Assembly: GCA_030043175.1 (NCBI GenBank)
Contig: JASHYD010001015.1
Coordinates: forward strand, 1 to 11,812
DNA length: 11,812 nucleotides
From: Xanthobacteraceae bacterium
GTDB lineage: Bacteria > Pseudomonadota > Alphaproteobacteria > Rhizobiales > Xanthobacteraceae
Direction of reading: 5' to 3'
The translations under genes were made by a program, and so were the position numbers. Positions within the stretch are counted from its first letter, which is position 1; each line of letters starts with the position of its first letter. The notes beneath the pieces are model-generated. The model was not told where the DNA came from. It ran no database searches and was given only the letters and a program-made list of their open reading frames with translations. Positions 1-6,804 of this stretch are shown here, piece by piece.

Positions 1-1
1 C

Positions 2-133
2 TGCGCTTCGACCTCCAACCGCAACTTCGAAGGCCGCCAGGGTTACAAGGGGCGTACCCACCTGGTGTCACCCGCAATGGCGGCCGCGGCGGCCGTTGCG
101 GGCCGCTTTGTCGATGTGCGGGAATGGAAATGA
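2..133 (+). CDS. leuC: 3-isopropylmalate dehydratase large subunit, C-terminal fragment
   Basis: Only the last 43 codons lie in the window; the gene is cut by the left edge. The frame opens with [14 protein letters not shown] and continues to the typical LeuC end ([21 protein letters not shown], then TGA). The NRNFEGRQG stretch is a hallmark of the aconitase-type LeuC subunit, near its substrate-binding region. LeuC, with LeuD, isomerises 2-isopropylmalate to 3-isopropylmalate in leucine synthesis using a [4Fe-4S] cluster. The cluster cysteines lie upstream of the window. No leuD follows here, so the two subunit genes are not adjacent on this side. Identification is by recalled family motif and is secure despite the short length. 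Confidence 0.93.
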   Translation, partial: CASTSNRNFEGRQGYKGRTHLVSPAMAAAAAVAGRFVDVREWK

Positions 134-190
134 CCGCTTAAGGCGCCGGATTGAGCCAAGCACAACTTCGGCGTTGGCGCCTAGGCCGAC

Positions 191-226
191 CCGGCGGTGC
201 ATTCGCACCGCGCGCTGCAGCGCCGG
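191..226. other. GC-rich nested hairpin after leuC
   Basis: An outer stem CCGGCG/CGCCGG (191-196 and 221-226) encloses a tight inner stem GCGGTGC-attc-GCACCGC (194-211); the two alternatives overlap. It lies between the converging ends of leuC and the small secreted-protein gene. There is no T-run on either strand, so it is at best a weak or factor-assisted terminator for either gene. Confidence 0.25.
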
Positions 227-246
227 GCGACGTCCTTAAAGGAGGC

Positions 247-483
247 CTATCGCACTGCCCACCGGCACTGCATCCGCGGCACGACGGTGTCGCCGGTCGC
301 ACGATGTTCGATGACGTACCAATCGGTGCATTGGCGGTAGAGCCGCGACGGGGTGACTTCGACTCGCAGCGGCGCGCGGCGCTGCAGCTTGGCGCGGTCG
401 GGCGAATTTTGCGCCAGCACAGCAGGCTGCCCGCCCAAGAGCGCCGCGAACGCCAAAGCGCAGCCCATCATCGATGTCCGCAT
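247..483 (-). CDS. Small secreted protein with two cysteines, unknown function
   Basis: A 78-residue product begins MRTSMMG and has a classic Sec signal peptide: a basic start, hydrophobic core to about residue 19, and likely cleavage after AVLA (residue 24). The mature part is about 54 residues, basic and proline-containing, ending in RQCTDWYVIEHRATGDTVV and then PRMQCRW. C52 and C73 could form a disulfide in the periplasm. The frame is open upstream to 525, but ATG at 483 is preferred because the signal peptide then begins properly and a purine-rich GGGGACGG precedes it. The RQCTDWYVIEHRPTGDTV-like tail is familiar from short hypothetical proteins of Bradyrhizobium relatives. No function is known to me. 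It is divergent from the zincin gene. Confidence 0.72.
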   Translation of the reverse strand: MRTSMMGCALAFAALLGGQPAVLAQNSPDRAKLQRRAPLRVEVTPSRLYRQCTDWYVIEHRATGDTVVPRMQCRWAVR

Positions 484-542
484 GATCCGTCCCCGTGAGC
501 GATCAGCTCTACGGTTCACCATCATGGCGTCGTCGTCAACCT

Positions 543-571
543 CGCATTATGAATGCAGAGAAAATAATGCG
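543..571. promoter_or_regulatory. 8-bp inverted repeat in a divergent intergenic region
   Basis: CGCATTAT (543-550) is perfectly repeated in inverse as ATAATGCG (564-571) with a 13-base A-rich spacer. It lies midway between the start of the leftward secreted-protein gene (483) and the rightward zincin gene (604). The symmetry and position suit a dimeric regulator site acting on one or both genes. No convincing -35/-10 pair is visible around it. Confidence 0.35.
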
Positions 572-603
572 CGAAGTTCCCGGGTGACCGCGAGCCTGCT
601 CCC

Positions 604-1032
604 ATGCCCGACAATCCGATTGCCGACCCGCTGGCCTGGTGCACCGTCAAGACGCCGTCTTTGGCGGAAATGGAAGTGCTGGCACGGGACGTTTTCGTAC
701 GCCTCCCCGCCAAGTTCCGCGCTCTGTGCGATGGACTTGTGATCCGGGTCGAAGATTTTGCCCCCGACGAGGTGCTCGACGATATGGATATCGAAAGCGA
801 GTTCGACCTGATGGGCCTGTTCCAGGGAGTTGGGCTGCCATTTCAATCCGCGAGCGCCCCGGTGCAAATGCCGAACATGATTTGGCTCTATCGCCGCCCG
901 ATCCTTGACTATTGGGCCGAGCACGATGAAACCCTCGGTGCGATCGTGGCTCACGTGCTGGTGCACGAGATTGGTCATCATTTCGGGCTGTCTGACGAAG
1001 ATATGCAAGGTATCGAGGACGCGGCCGGATGA
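604..1032 (+). CDS. Minimal zincin-type metallopeptidase family protein
   Basis: The product is 142 residues, normal for the small single-domain zincin-like family (Pfam Zincin_1, formerly DUF1025). The zinc-binding signature HEIGHHFGLSD sits at residues 121-131, close to the C-terminus: H121 and H125 would bind zinc, E122 would be the catalytic base, and D131 fits the third-ligand position of HExxHxxGxxD. No signal peptide is seen, so it is cytoplasmic. The physiological substrate of the family is unknown to me. ATG at 604 has no strong Shine-Dalgarno. The stop overlaps the next start (ATGA at 1029-1032), which implies translational coupling with the MmgE/PrpD gene. Confidence 0.88.
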   Translation: MPDNPIADPLAWCTVKTPSLAEMEVLARDVFVRLPAKFRALCDGLVIRVEDFAPDEVLDDMDIESEFDLMGLFQGVGLPFQSASAPVQMPNMIWLYRRPILDYWAEHDETLGAIVAHVLVHEIGHHFGLSDEDMQGIEDAAG

Positions 1033-2396
1033 CGACCCTCGAAAGCCTCGGCGCTTTCGTTGCCCATTGCGGGGCGCCGTCGCGTGCGCTTCGCGAAATT
1101 CTTGAGCTTCACGTTGCCGACATCGCCGGTGCCTGGATCGCGAGCGTACCTACGCCCGAGGGCAGGGCGCTCAAGCGCTGGCGGGCCGAGGCGGGCGAAG
1201 GCGCGGCGGGTTCGCTCCAGCGACTGCGGCTCGACATTTCGACCCACTGCTCCCTCGCGCGGCTCTCCGAGGTGGACGATATCCATCTCGCTTCGACGAC
1301 GACGCCGGGAGCGATCGTGGTGCCGGGCGCCGTTAGCATCGCGGCAGCATTGCAAAAACGGGACCCCGGCGCCTTGGCTGCCGCCATGCTGGCCGGCTAC
1401 GAGCTCATGGTGCGGTTCGGGCAGGCGATCGACGGCTCATCGGTTCTCTACCGCGGCATCTGGCCGACCTATTTCGCAACGCCCCTGGCCGTTGCGGCCG
1501 TGGCGGCACGCCTCATCGACCTTAACGCACCACAATGCGCGCACGCGCTGGCGCTGGCGCTAACGCGGTCCGCTCCCGGCGTCGGGCATCACAGCCTGAC
1601 CACCACCTCGCGCTGGCTTGCCGTGGGCCAAGCCGCGGAAGCGGGCCTCACGGCCGCGCTCGCGGCGCGCGCGGGCTTCACCTCGGACCTCGGCTTGCTG
1701 GATGGCGGATACCTGCCCGGTGCGTTCAATCTGAGCCCGGACACGGCGATTCTGACGGCAGGGCTGGGAGAGCGGTTCAGGCTCGAAGAGGTCGCATTCA
1801 AGCCCTGGTGCGCGGCGCGCCAGACGATGGCGGCGACGCAAGCCTTGATCGAAATCTTCTCGGTCGGCGTTGCGGCCGACACCATCACCCAAGTGACCGC
1901 ATTCGTGCTGCCGCTCCATCGTCGCATGGTCGATCATGGGATTGCGATAGGCGACCGCGCATCCTTTCTCACCAGCCTGCCCTATCGGCTGGCGCTGGCG
2001 GCGCTGGCGCCGCATGCGGCCTTCGATGTTGCGCAGGCGCCCGCACAGGTGCCGGATCACCTGCGCGCCTTCATGGAACAAGTTGCGGTTCTACCCGACG
2101 ACACCTTGCTGGCGGAATTTCCCGCGCGATGGCCGGGGCGCATTGAAGTGACGACTTCATCGGGCCGTACCGGACGGACTGTGACGGATGTGCCGGGCGA
2201 CCCCGCGCGACCGTTCGATAGAAACGCGGTGCGGGAAAAATTCTCCCGATTGGCGGCGCCCGTCATAGGAGCCGAGGCTTGCGAACGAGCGCTGGCGGGC
2301 GCCTTCGGATTGCTGAGTGGCAAGACCGATCCGGCGGGGCTGCTCCAACAAATCGAAGATATCCTGGCGCAGCGCTCGTGTGGCGCCGTTGAATGA
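1029..2396 (+). CDS. MmgE/PrpD family protein
   Basis: A 455-residue cytoplasmic protein of the usual family length. It begins with the helical LESLGAFVAHC...ILELHVADIAGAW pattern of the all-alpha MmgE/PrpD N-terminal domain. The conserved stretch LARLSEVDDIHLASTTTPGA lies at about residues 77-96, and the small alpha/beta C-terminal domain carries GRIEVTTSSGR. Characterised members include 2-methylcitrate dehydratase (PrpD), cis-aconitate decarboxylase and iminodisuccinate epimerase. No prpB/prpC genes lie nearby, so PrpD function cannot be assumed. The start codon overlaps the zincin stop by four bases, with GAGG about a dozen bases upstream. A hairpin follows 24 bases after the stop. Family is secure, substrate unknown. 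Confidence 0.9.
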   Translation: MTTLESLGAFVAHCGAPSRALREILELHVADIAGAWIASVPTPEGRALKRWRAEAGEGAAGSLQRLRLDISTHCSLARLSEVDDIHLASTTTPGAIVVPGAVSIAAALQKRDPGALAAAMLAGYELMVRFGQAIDGSSVLYRGIWPTYFATPLAVAAVAARLIDLNAPQCAHALALALTRSAPGVGHHSLTTTSRWLAVGQAAEAGLTAALAARAGFTSDLGLLDGGYLPGAFNLSPDTAILTAGLGERFRLEEVAFKPWCAARQTMAATQALIEIFSVGVAADTITQVTAFVLPLHRRMVDHGIAIGDRASFLTSLPYRLALAALAPHAAFDVAQAPAQVPDHLRAFMEQVAVLPDDTLLAEFPARWPGRIEVTTSSGRTGRTVTDVPGDPARPFDRNAVREKFSRLAAPVIGAEACERALAGAFGLLSGKTDPAGLLQQIEDILAQRSCGAVE

Positions 2397-2419
2397 ACTA
2401 CGACCCCGCCAAGGGAGTT

Positions 2420-2437
2420 TCTGGCCGTTCGGCCAGA
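2420..2437 (+). terminator. Possible intrinsic terminator after the MmgE/PrpD gene
   Basis: TCTGGCC (2420-2426), loop gttc, GGCCAGA (2431-2437) gives a perfect 7-bp stem. It starts 23 bases past the stop and is followed by the modestly T-rich CGGTTTATCTTC. The weak T-tract makes termination plausible but not certain. Confidence 0.5.
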
Positions 2438-2584
2438 CGGTTTATCTTCATGCTTGCGCCGGCTGGCGTCTCTGCGGTGACACCTGGCGCGTGCCTTCCT
2501 TGCCTTTTTTTAAGGTCATGGATCGGTTGATACGCTGAGTTCGTTAACGCCGTTCCGGCCGCAAAAAGTCCGGTAGAGCCCAAT

Positions 2585-2612
2585 TGAAAACGGGACACAT
2601 CTCGCGTCCCGT
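2585..2612 (-). terminator. Intrinsic terminator of the psiF-like gene
   Basis: Read on the minus strand, ACGGGAC (2612-2606), a 9-base loop, and GTCCCGT (2596-2590) form a perfect 7-bp stem running directly into TTTTCAATTG. It lies 34 bases past the psiF-like stop codon, the expected arrangement for a rho-independent terminator. Confidence 0.75.
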
Positions 2613-2646
2613 CTCTTGCTTGCTGGAAAGCCGCCGAGGGTGGGCG

Positions 2647-2892
2647 TCACGTGCCCACGGCGTCGCGCACGCATTTCTTGGTAAAACTCGTCTTCGCCGC
2701 GCCAGAGAGCTTCTTGTCGGTTGCCTGGTCCGTGCAGGAGGCGGTCGCGTCCTTCTGACACTTTTTCATGAAGCTCTTGAGGGCGGCGCCCGCAAGGTTC
2801 TTGTCAGAAGCCTGGGATTTGCACGTCGCTTCTTGCGCCAAAGCGCCCGCCGCGAATGTCGAAAGCAGTGCTGCGAGCAACATCTTCTTCAT
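2647..2892 (-). CDS. psiF: PsiF repeat protein (periplasmic)
   Basis: An 81-residue protein with a clear Sec signal peptide (MKKMLLAALLSTFAAGALAQ, cleavage likely near residue 20). Two PsiF-type repeats follow, C24-C45 and C53-C74. Each has the pattern C-x5-DK-x-L-x-GAA-x2-SF-x-KKC (SQASDKNLAGAALKSFMKKC; then DQATDKKLSGAAKTSFTKKC). E. coli PsiF belongs to the phosphate-starvation set, but the biochemical role of the family is unknown. GGAG lies 6 bases before the ATG at 2892, and a good terminator follows the gene, so it is probably monocistronic. No phosphate box was recognised upstream. Confidence 0.88.
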   Translation of the reverse strand: MKKMLLAALLSTFAAGALAQEATCKSQASDKNLAGAALKSFMKKCQKDATASCTDQATDKKLSGAAKTSFTKKCVRDAVGT

Positions 2893-3029
2893 CGGATTCT
2901 CCTCAGATCGTGTTGGGAATGAATCCTTCCCCCGGCCGAGCTTGGCGGCAACGCGGTTGTATACCTGAGGCGATGCAAAAATCCAGTGACCCGAGGCGCC
3001 TGGCCCGTTCGAGCTTTTGGCAAGACGGC

Positions 3030-3073
3030 CCGCGGTGCGGCAAATCCCCTGCCTGCTCAGGCAGGGACCGCGG
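3030..3073. other. Strong two-part hairpin between cysN-cysH and psiF
   Basis: CCCTGCCTG (3047-3055) and CAGGCAGGG (3058-3066) form a perfect inverted repeat with a 2-base centre. An outer stem CCGCGGT/ACCGCGG (3030-3036, 3067-3073) abuts it on the right, leaving a 10-base bulge on the left. It sits about 100 bases past the cysN-cysH stop and upstream of psiF. No T-run follows on either strand, so it may be a structured 3' end, an operator or a REP-like repeat. Confidence 0.45.
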
Positions 3074-3172
3074 CACCATCAGCACCGGACTCAAGCGAGA
3101 CCGCGCAATAGCTGATGGCCTAGGCGAACCATGAAGCCCCTCATTTTGGCTGAAGCTGCGCCCAAGCCGCCC

Positions 3173-5239
3173 TTATCGCGCCGCACCTGCGGTAACATGA
3201 AGGCCACACTCCCTTTTGCCGCCGTCTTCCCACCACCAACGTCCCGCCCGTTCGGGCTCGCCGGGGCGCACTGCCCGGGTGCAGGGTGCGCAACCAATCG
3301 ATAGGAAGCCCTTTTGGTGGAGCGGATTGATCGGAACTCCGTGAGCGGAAGTGAACTCCTGCACGGCCTGCCGGGACCAATCAAAGAGCGGGTTCAATTT
3401 GAGGAGATTGTGGGCCCGATCGGCCGTAATGAGGCTGATGGTCGCCCGATCTGCCGACTGATCGGCGCGCAATCCCGTAATCCAACCTTGCGCGCCCGCG
3501 AGCGCCCGCCTGAGCGGCTCGACCTTGCGGATGTCGCAGCAGGCGATGCGCGCCTCCAACGCCCGGTAGAAACCGTTGATGCCCTGGGCCGCGATGAGTT
3601 CTTCAAGCGCCGCCTGCTGCGGATAAACCGCGCGAATTCTCACGCCGTAGCGCCGCTCGGTTTCTTCCCAAGTTGTGTAGGTTTCCGCAAACAGGCGGCC
3701 AGTGTCGAGTGTCACGACATCGATATCGAGGCCAGCTTGGCAAATGTGATGAAGGATGACCTGATCTTCGAGCCCAAAGCTGGTGGTGAAAACGATCACG
3801 CCGCCGAGCGCTTCGCGGAAAGCGACAAGCCGCTCGGCCAGATTAAAGCCTGCAAGCGCGCGATCGAGGGTGGCGGCGGATGCGACAGCTTGGGATCTTT
3901 GCGGCGCCGAAGCGTGGTGGGTTGTGGATTCGCGCTTAAGCGCGAGCACCAGCCCGCCGCCGGCAATGCGCCCGTCGAGGTCTAGCACGATGCGCCCGGT
4001 GCGGGGATTGTCGGCGTAGAGGTCCGCCGCGACGGGGCTCGCAAGCGAAATCTCGACTTCGCCGACATGATTTTGACCGACATGATCTTGACCAAGGCTA
4101 TCGTGGCTCGTAACCGCGTGGTCAGCCGGGTCGAATGCATTCGTGATCGTGGTAATGACGCCGCGGGTCTCCGCCGTTCCGGCCCGCACCGTGACCGGGG
4201 TGCCGGCGGTCAGCGCGGAGTCGTGCAGCCAGAATATCTGCGCCATGAGGGATCGCCCCGACGGCGCCCGATTGTCGGCGTGGGCAATGAGGTCGCCGCG
4301 GGCGATGAACACCTCGCGATCGAGCGTAATGCCGACCGACTGCCCAGCTCCGGCTGGGCGGCGCTCGCCGTCGTTGCCGGGCCATGCCTCGATGCTGCGC
4401 ACGATCGCACGTTTGCCCGATGGCGCGACCGCAATTTCGTCACCCACCGCGACAGAGCCACTTTGAATCCGGCCCGCGACGATGCGGCGATCATCGAACC
4501 GATAGACCGCCTGCACCGGTAGCCGCAGCGGCAACGCAGCCGCGTGCCGCGCCGGCGCGAAGCGATCGAGCGCCTCGATCACGGTCGGGCCCCGGTACCA
4601 ACCGATCGCAGCGGTTCGCTCGACGACGCCGTCGCCGTAGCGCGCCGAAATCGGGATGACGGCCGCCGGCTTGAGCCCGAAGTCGATCAGGCGGGCCGTC
4701 ATTTCGGCTTCAATTTCAACGAACCGGCTGTCGTCGTAGCCCACCCGGTCCATCTTGTTGATGATCACGACCACCTGCCGGACGCCCAGCAGATGCAACA
4801 GATAGGCGTGGCGCAGCGTCTGCTGGCGCATGCCTTCGGCAGCATCCACCAGAAGCAGCGCCGCGTCCGCCTGCGATGCGCCGGTGACCATGTTGCGGAG
4901 GAATTCGGTGTGTCCGGGCGCATCGATCAGCACAAAGTCGCGTGCGGGCGTGCGAAATCGAATCTGGCTGGTGTCGATGGTGATGCCCTGATCGCGCTCA
5001 GTCTGCAGCGCATCAAGCAGGAACGACCATTCGAATGGCACGCCACGCCGGGCGCTGACGGCCCTGAGCTCATCAAGCTTGCCGTCCGCCAGGCTTCCAG
5101 TTTCGGCCAGCAAACGGCCGATCAAGGTCGATTTGCCATGGTCCACGTGGCCGACGATGACGATGCGGACCAGCGGACGCGAGGTTGCGGCTTGCGGTCC
5201 GGGCACGACGGCGGCTTGGGGGGCGGCGTGGGCATTCAT
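3173..5239 (-). CDS. CysN-CysH fusion: ATP sulfurylase GTPase subunit joined to APS reductase
   Basis: A single 688-residue chain. Residues 22-436 are CysN, the EF-Tu-like GTPase that drives ATP sulfurylase: P-loop GHVDHGKS (30-37), G2 region GITID (85-89), DAPGH (106-110), NKMD (161-164), SAR (198-200), then two beta-barrel domains. Residues about 437-457 are an A/S/H/Q-rich linker. Residues 458-688 are Cys[26 protein letters not shown] at 567-568, CxxC at 650-653 (GCAPC) and the catalytic KRECGLH (675-681, C678). The CC...CxxC set marks the [4Fe-4S] adenylyl-sulfate (APS) type of reductase, so CysC is not needed. No in-frame ATG or GTG lies near the junction (first GTG is V481), so it is a true fusion rather than two coupled genes. 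The well-known CysN fusion is to CysC (NodQ), not CysH. GGAG lies 10 bases before the ATG; cysD ends 39 bases upstream. Domain calls are secure; channelling of APS is inference. Confidence 0.93.
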   Translation of the reverse strand: MNAHAAPQAAVVPGPQAATSRPLVRIVIVGHVDHGKSTLIGRLLAETGSLADGKLDELRAVSARRGVPFEWSFLLDALQTERDQGITIDTSQIRFRTPARDFVLIDAPGHTEFLRNMVTGASQADAALLLVDAAEGMRQQTLRHAYLLHLLGVRQVVVIINKMDRVGYDDSRFVEIEAEMTARLIDFGLKPAAVIPISARYGDGVVERTAAIGWYRGPTVIEALDRFAPARHAAALPLRLPVQAVYRFDDRRIVAGRIQSGSVAVGDEIAVAPSGKRAIVRSIEAWPGNDGERRPAGAGQSVGITLDREVFIARGDLIAHADNRAPSGRSLMAQIFWLHDSALTAGTPVTVRAGTAETRGVITTITNAFDPADHAVTSHDSLGQDHVGQNHVGEVEISLASPVAADLYADNPRTGRIVLDLDGRIAGGGLVLALKRESTTHHASAPQRSQAVASAATLDRALAGFNLAERLVAFREALGGVIVFTTSFGLEDQVILHHICQAGLDIDVVTLDTGRLFAETYTTWEETERRYGVRIRAVYPQQAALEELIAAQGINGFYRALEARIACCDIRKVEPLRRALAGAQGWITGLRADQSADRATISLITADRAHNLLKLNPLFDWSRQAVQEFTSAHGVPINPLHQKGFLSIGCAPCTRAVRPGEPERAGRWWWEDGGKRECGLHVTAGAAR
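4063..4092. repeat. 15-bp tandem duplication inside the CysN domain
   Basis: CGACATGATTTTGAC (4063-4077) is followed at once by CGACATGATCTTGAC (4078-4092), 14 of 15 identical. On the coding (minus) strand it encodes [10 protein letters not shown], residues 383-392. This falls in a loop before the conserved [11 protein letters not shown] strand of the CysN C-terminal barrel, where typical CysN proteins are shorter. The reading frame is kept. Confidence 0.85.
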
Positions 5240-5278
5240 GGCGATGGGACTCCATGACCAGGGAGCAAGCAGCTACTT

Positions 5279-6073
5279 TCAGAGATATCCGGCAACGCGC
5301 AGCCGCTCGAAGGCATCCTCCGCCTCGTGGTCCATGGCGCGGCCCGCGCGTTCGGGCGTCCGCGTGAGATGGAGCTCGGCGATGATCGCCTCGATCGAGG
5401 CGGCCTGCGATGGCACCGGAAAGGTGATGTCGGCGTCGCCAAGCGAGCGATAGCGTTTCCCGTTCTTGGCGAGATAGAGCGCAATCATCGGTATGGCTTC
5501 GCGGCGGGTATAGGTCCAGATGTCGCTCTCGGTCCAATGCAGGATCGGATGGACTCGCAGATGCGCGCCTGGGGGAAGCCGAGCGTTGAAGTGATCCCAG
5601 AATTCCGGTGGTTGATCACGCACGTCCCAGTGTCCTTGGAGGCCGCGCGGTGAGAACACCCGCTCCTTGGCGCGGGTCGCTTCCTCGTCGCGGCGGATCC
5701 CCGCGAACAGGCCATCGAAGCCGTGCTTGGCCAGGGCAAGCTTCAACCCTTCGGTTTTGCGCGCGGCCGAGCGGGCCGCCGGCGGCAACGTGGGGTCGAC
5801 CGCCTCGATCGGCGGGCAGGATTCAACGATGAGATCGAGGCCCCATTCGCCAGCATAGCGATCTCGGAATGCGTACATCTCCGGAAATTTCTTTCCCGTA
5901 TCCACATGCATGACCGGGAACGGCACGTGACCGAAGAAAGCCTTGCGGGCGAGCCATATCATCACGTTGGAGTCCTTGCCGAGCGACCACAGCAAGGCGA
6001 GCTTCTTGAGGCGCGCGAACGCCTCGCGGAAGATGAAGATGCTCTGGGCTTCAAGTTCGTCGAGCCGATCCAT
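5279..6073 (-). CDS. cysD: Sulfate adenylyltransferase subunit 2 (CysD)
   Basis: 264 residues; cytoplasmic ATP-pyrophosphatase subunit that, with CysN, makes adenylyl sulfate and pyrophosphate from ATP and sulfate. The N-terminus MDRLDELEAQSIFIFREAFA is typical. The PP-loop is SLGKDS (residues 30-35), followed by HVDTGKKFPEMYAFRD (56-71), GIRRDEEATRAKERVFSPRG (125-144), HPILHWTESDIWTY (175-188), RSLGDADITFPV (209-220) and an ERAGRAMDHE tail. The frame is open upstream to 6253, but ATG at 6073 matches the family start and has GGAG 8 bases before it; that site overlaps the stop of the ferredoxin-like gene. It lies 5 bases after that gene and 39 bases before cysN-cysH, so the three form one operon. 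A little shorter than E. coli CysD (302). Confidence 0.95.
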   Translation of the reverse strand: MDRLDELEAQSIFIFREAFARLKKLALLWSLGKDSNVMIWLARKAFFGHVPFPVMHVDTGKKFPEMYAFRDRYAGEWGLDLIVESCPPIEAVDPTLPPAARSAARKTEGLKLALAKHGFDGLFAGIRRDEEATRAKERVFSPRGLQGHWDVRDQPPEFWDHFNARLPPGAHLRVHPILHWTESDIWTYTRREAIPMIALYLAKNGKRYRSLGDADITFPVPSQAASIEAIIAELHLTRTPERAGRAMDHEAEDAFERLRVAGYL

Positions 6074-6078
6074 CGGTA

Positions 6079-6414
6079 TCACTCCAATTCCGAGCCCGGC
6101 GCGAGGCCCATGCGCAGCCCACTGAGGGCGGGCGACATCAGAATCTGACAAAAGCGCCGGAATGCTGGCTCGAGCCCAAAGGCTTCGTACAACCGATCCT
6201 TCTCGTTGGCGGCGGGCACGCGCTCGAGCCACGGCCCATCGTAGACGTGGCAACCCGCACAGGTGCCCCCGCGGCTCGCTGTTAGGTCAATGCCGCCATC
6301 GCGAACGACCTCCCGCCAGCCCTCGATCGCCGGGACAGCATGCTCGCCACCTTGGTGATCGACCGCGAGAAGGAAAATCTCGTCGGGGGGCGCTTTTGAG
6401 GGCACTTGTTTCAA
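6079..6414 (-). CDS. [2Fe-2S] ferredoxin-like protein lacking one cluster cysteine
   Basis: 111 residues, first gene of the cys operon. It reads like a small ferredoxin: EGWREVVRDGGIDL (31-44), GGTCAGCHVYDGPWLERVP (49-67), a linker of the AANEKDRL kind, then FRRFCQILMSPALSGLRM (85-102). C52, C55 and C89 match the second, third and fourth ligands. The first is absent: A46 sits at the adrenodoxin-type position (C-x5-C-x2-C) and S47 at the plant-type one (C-x4-C-x2-C). It may bind a cluster with Ser or another ligand, or none. Start is TTG at 6414 with GAGG 6 bases upstream; a GTG at codon 4 is an alternative. Neighbours suggest electron supply to sulfur assimilation (for example sulfite reductase); APS reductase itself normally uses thioredoxin. 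Confidence 0.78.
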   Translation of the reverse strand: MKQVPSKAPPDEIFLLAVDHQGGEHAVPAIEGWREVVRDGGIDLTASRGGTCAGCHVYDGPWLERVPAANEKDRLYEAFGLEPAFRRFCQILMSPALSGLRMGLAPGSELE

Positions 6415-6449
6415 GAGAGGCCTCGGCGATAAAAAGAAAGACGTTCTGT

Positions 6450-6478
6450 TTGATATCCGCTTTCAACATCTATATAGA
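6450..6478 (+). promoter_or_regulatory. Sigma70-type promoter of the DUF2061 gene
   Basis: TTGATA (6450-6455), a 17-base spacer and TATAGA (6473-6478) give a near-consensus housekeeping promoter. Transcription would start near 6485, 26 bases before the ATG at 6511. The local stretch is AT-rich against a GC-rich background. Confidence 0.6.
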
Positions 6479-6488
6479 ATTTAATTCT
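6476..6488. promoter_or_regulatory. 13-bp palindrome in the divergent cys/DUF2061 promoter region
   Basis: AGAATT-T-AATTCT is a perfect 6-bp inverted repeat around one base. It overlaps the -10 box and likely start point of the rightward promoter. It also lies just inside a TTGACG on the minus strand (6494-6489), a possible -35 box for the leftward operon; the best minus-strand -10 candidates (TATAGA or TAGATG) have short spacers of 14-16. A repressor bound here could switch off both directions. The regulator is not identified. Confidence 0.45.
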
Positions 6489-6510
6489 CGTCAATGGGGA
6501 ATTTTCGCGG

Positions 6511-6804
6511 ATGCGTTTCATGCCGAATCTTTCCGCGCCCGGGCCCCGGCAACTTGGCGAAATCCAGTCTGCGGCCCGGAGCTGGCTGAACCTGCTGCGC
6601 GGCCATGAAGGACATGGCCGATCATTTATCAAGGCGGTGAGTTGGCGGGTGGTCGGCTCCATCGACACGTTCACCATCAGCTTCTTCATCACCGGAAGGG
6701 TCAGCCTCGCCGGCAGCATTGCCACGGTCGAGGTTGTGACCAAGATCCTGCTCTTCTACCTGCACGAACGGGCGTGGGCTGTGCTACCTTGGGACAAACG
6801 CTGA
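6511..6804 (+). CDS. DUF2061 family small membrane protein
   Basis: 97 residues. The family core is at about 38-95: RSFIKAVSWRVVGSIDTFTI, then SFFITGRVSLAGSIATVEVV and TKILLFYLHERAWAVLPW. Two hydrophobic segments (about 47-61 and 66-85) suggest a two-helix inner-membrane protein with the HERAW motif just after the second. The first 35 residues are polar and variable. Molecular function of DUF2061 is unknown to me. It is divergent from the cys operon with only 96 bases between start codons, suggesting a link to sulfate uptake or use; that link is inference. ATG at 6511 has GGGGA 10 bases upstream; a second ATG lies three codons in. Confidence 0.87.
   Translation: MRFMPNLSAPGPRQLGEIQSAARSWLNLLRGHEGHGRSFIKAVSWRVVGSIDTFTISFFITGRVSLAGSIATVEVVTKILLFYLHERAWAVLPWDKR

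Noticed and set aside
238..246. Strong Shine-Dalgarno-like AAAGGAGG on the plus strand
   Set aside because: No start codon follows at a usable distance; it falls just past the 3' end of the small secreted-protein gene.
3173..5239. CysN-CysC (NodQ-like) bifunctional enzyme
   Set aside because: The C-terminal part has no kinase P-loop; it has the CC, CxxC and KRECGLH motifs of CysH.
4384..5257. Long plus-strand frames opposite cysN-cysH
   Set aside because: They are antisense shadows of a GC-rich coding region; the minus strand has full-length, motif-bearing genes.
6074..6253. Upstream extension of cysD to 6253
   Set aside because: The extra 60 residues overlap the ferredoxin-like gene in another frame and are not part of CysD; the ATG at 6073 has a good ribosome site.
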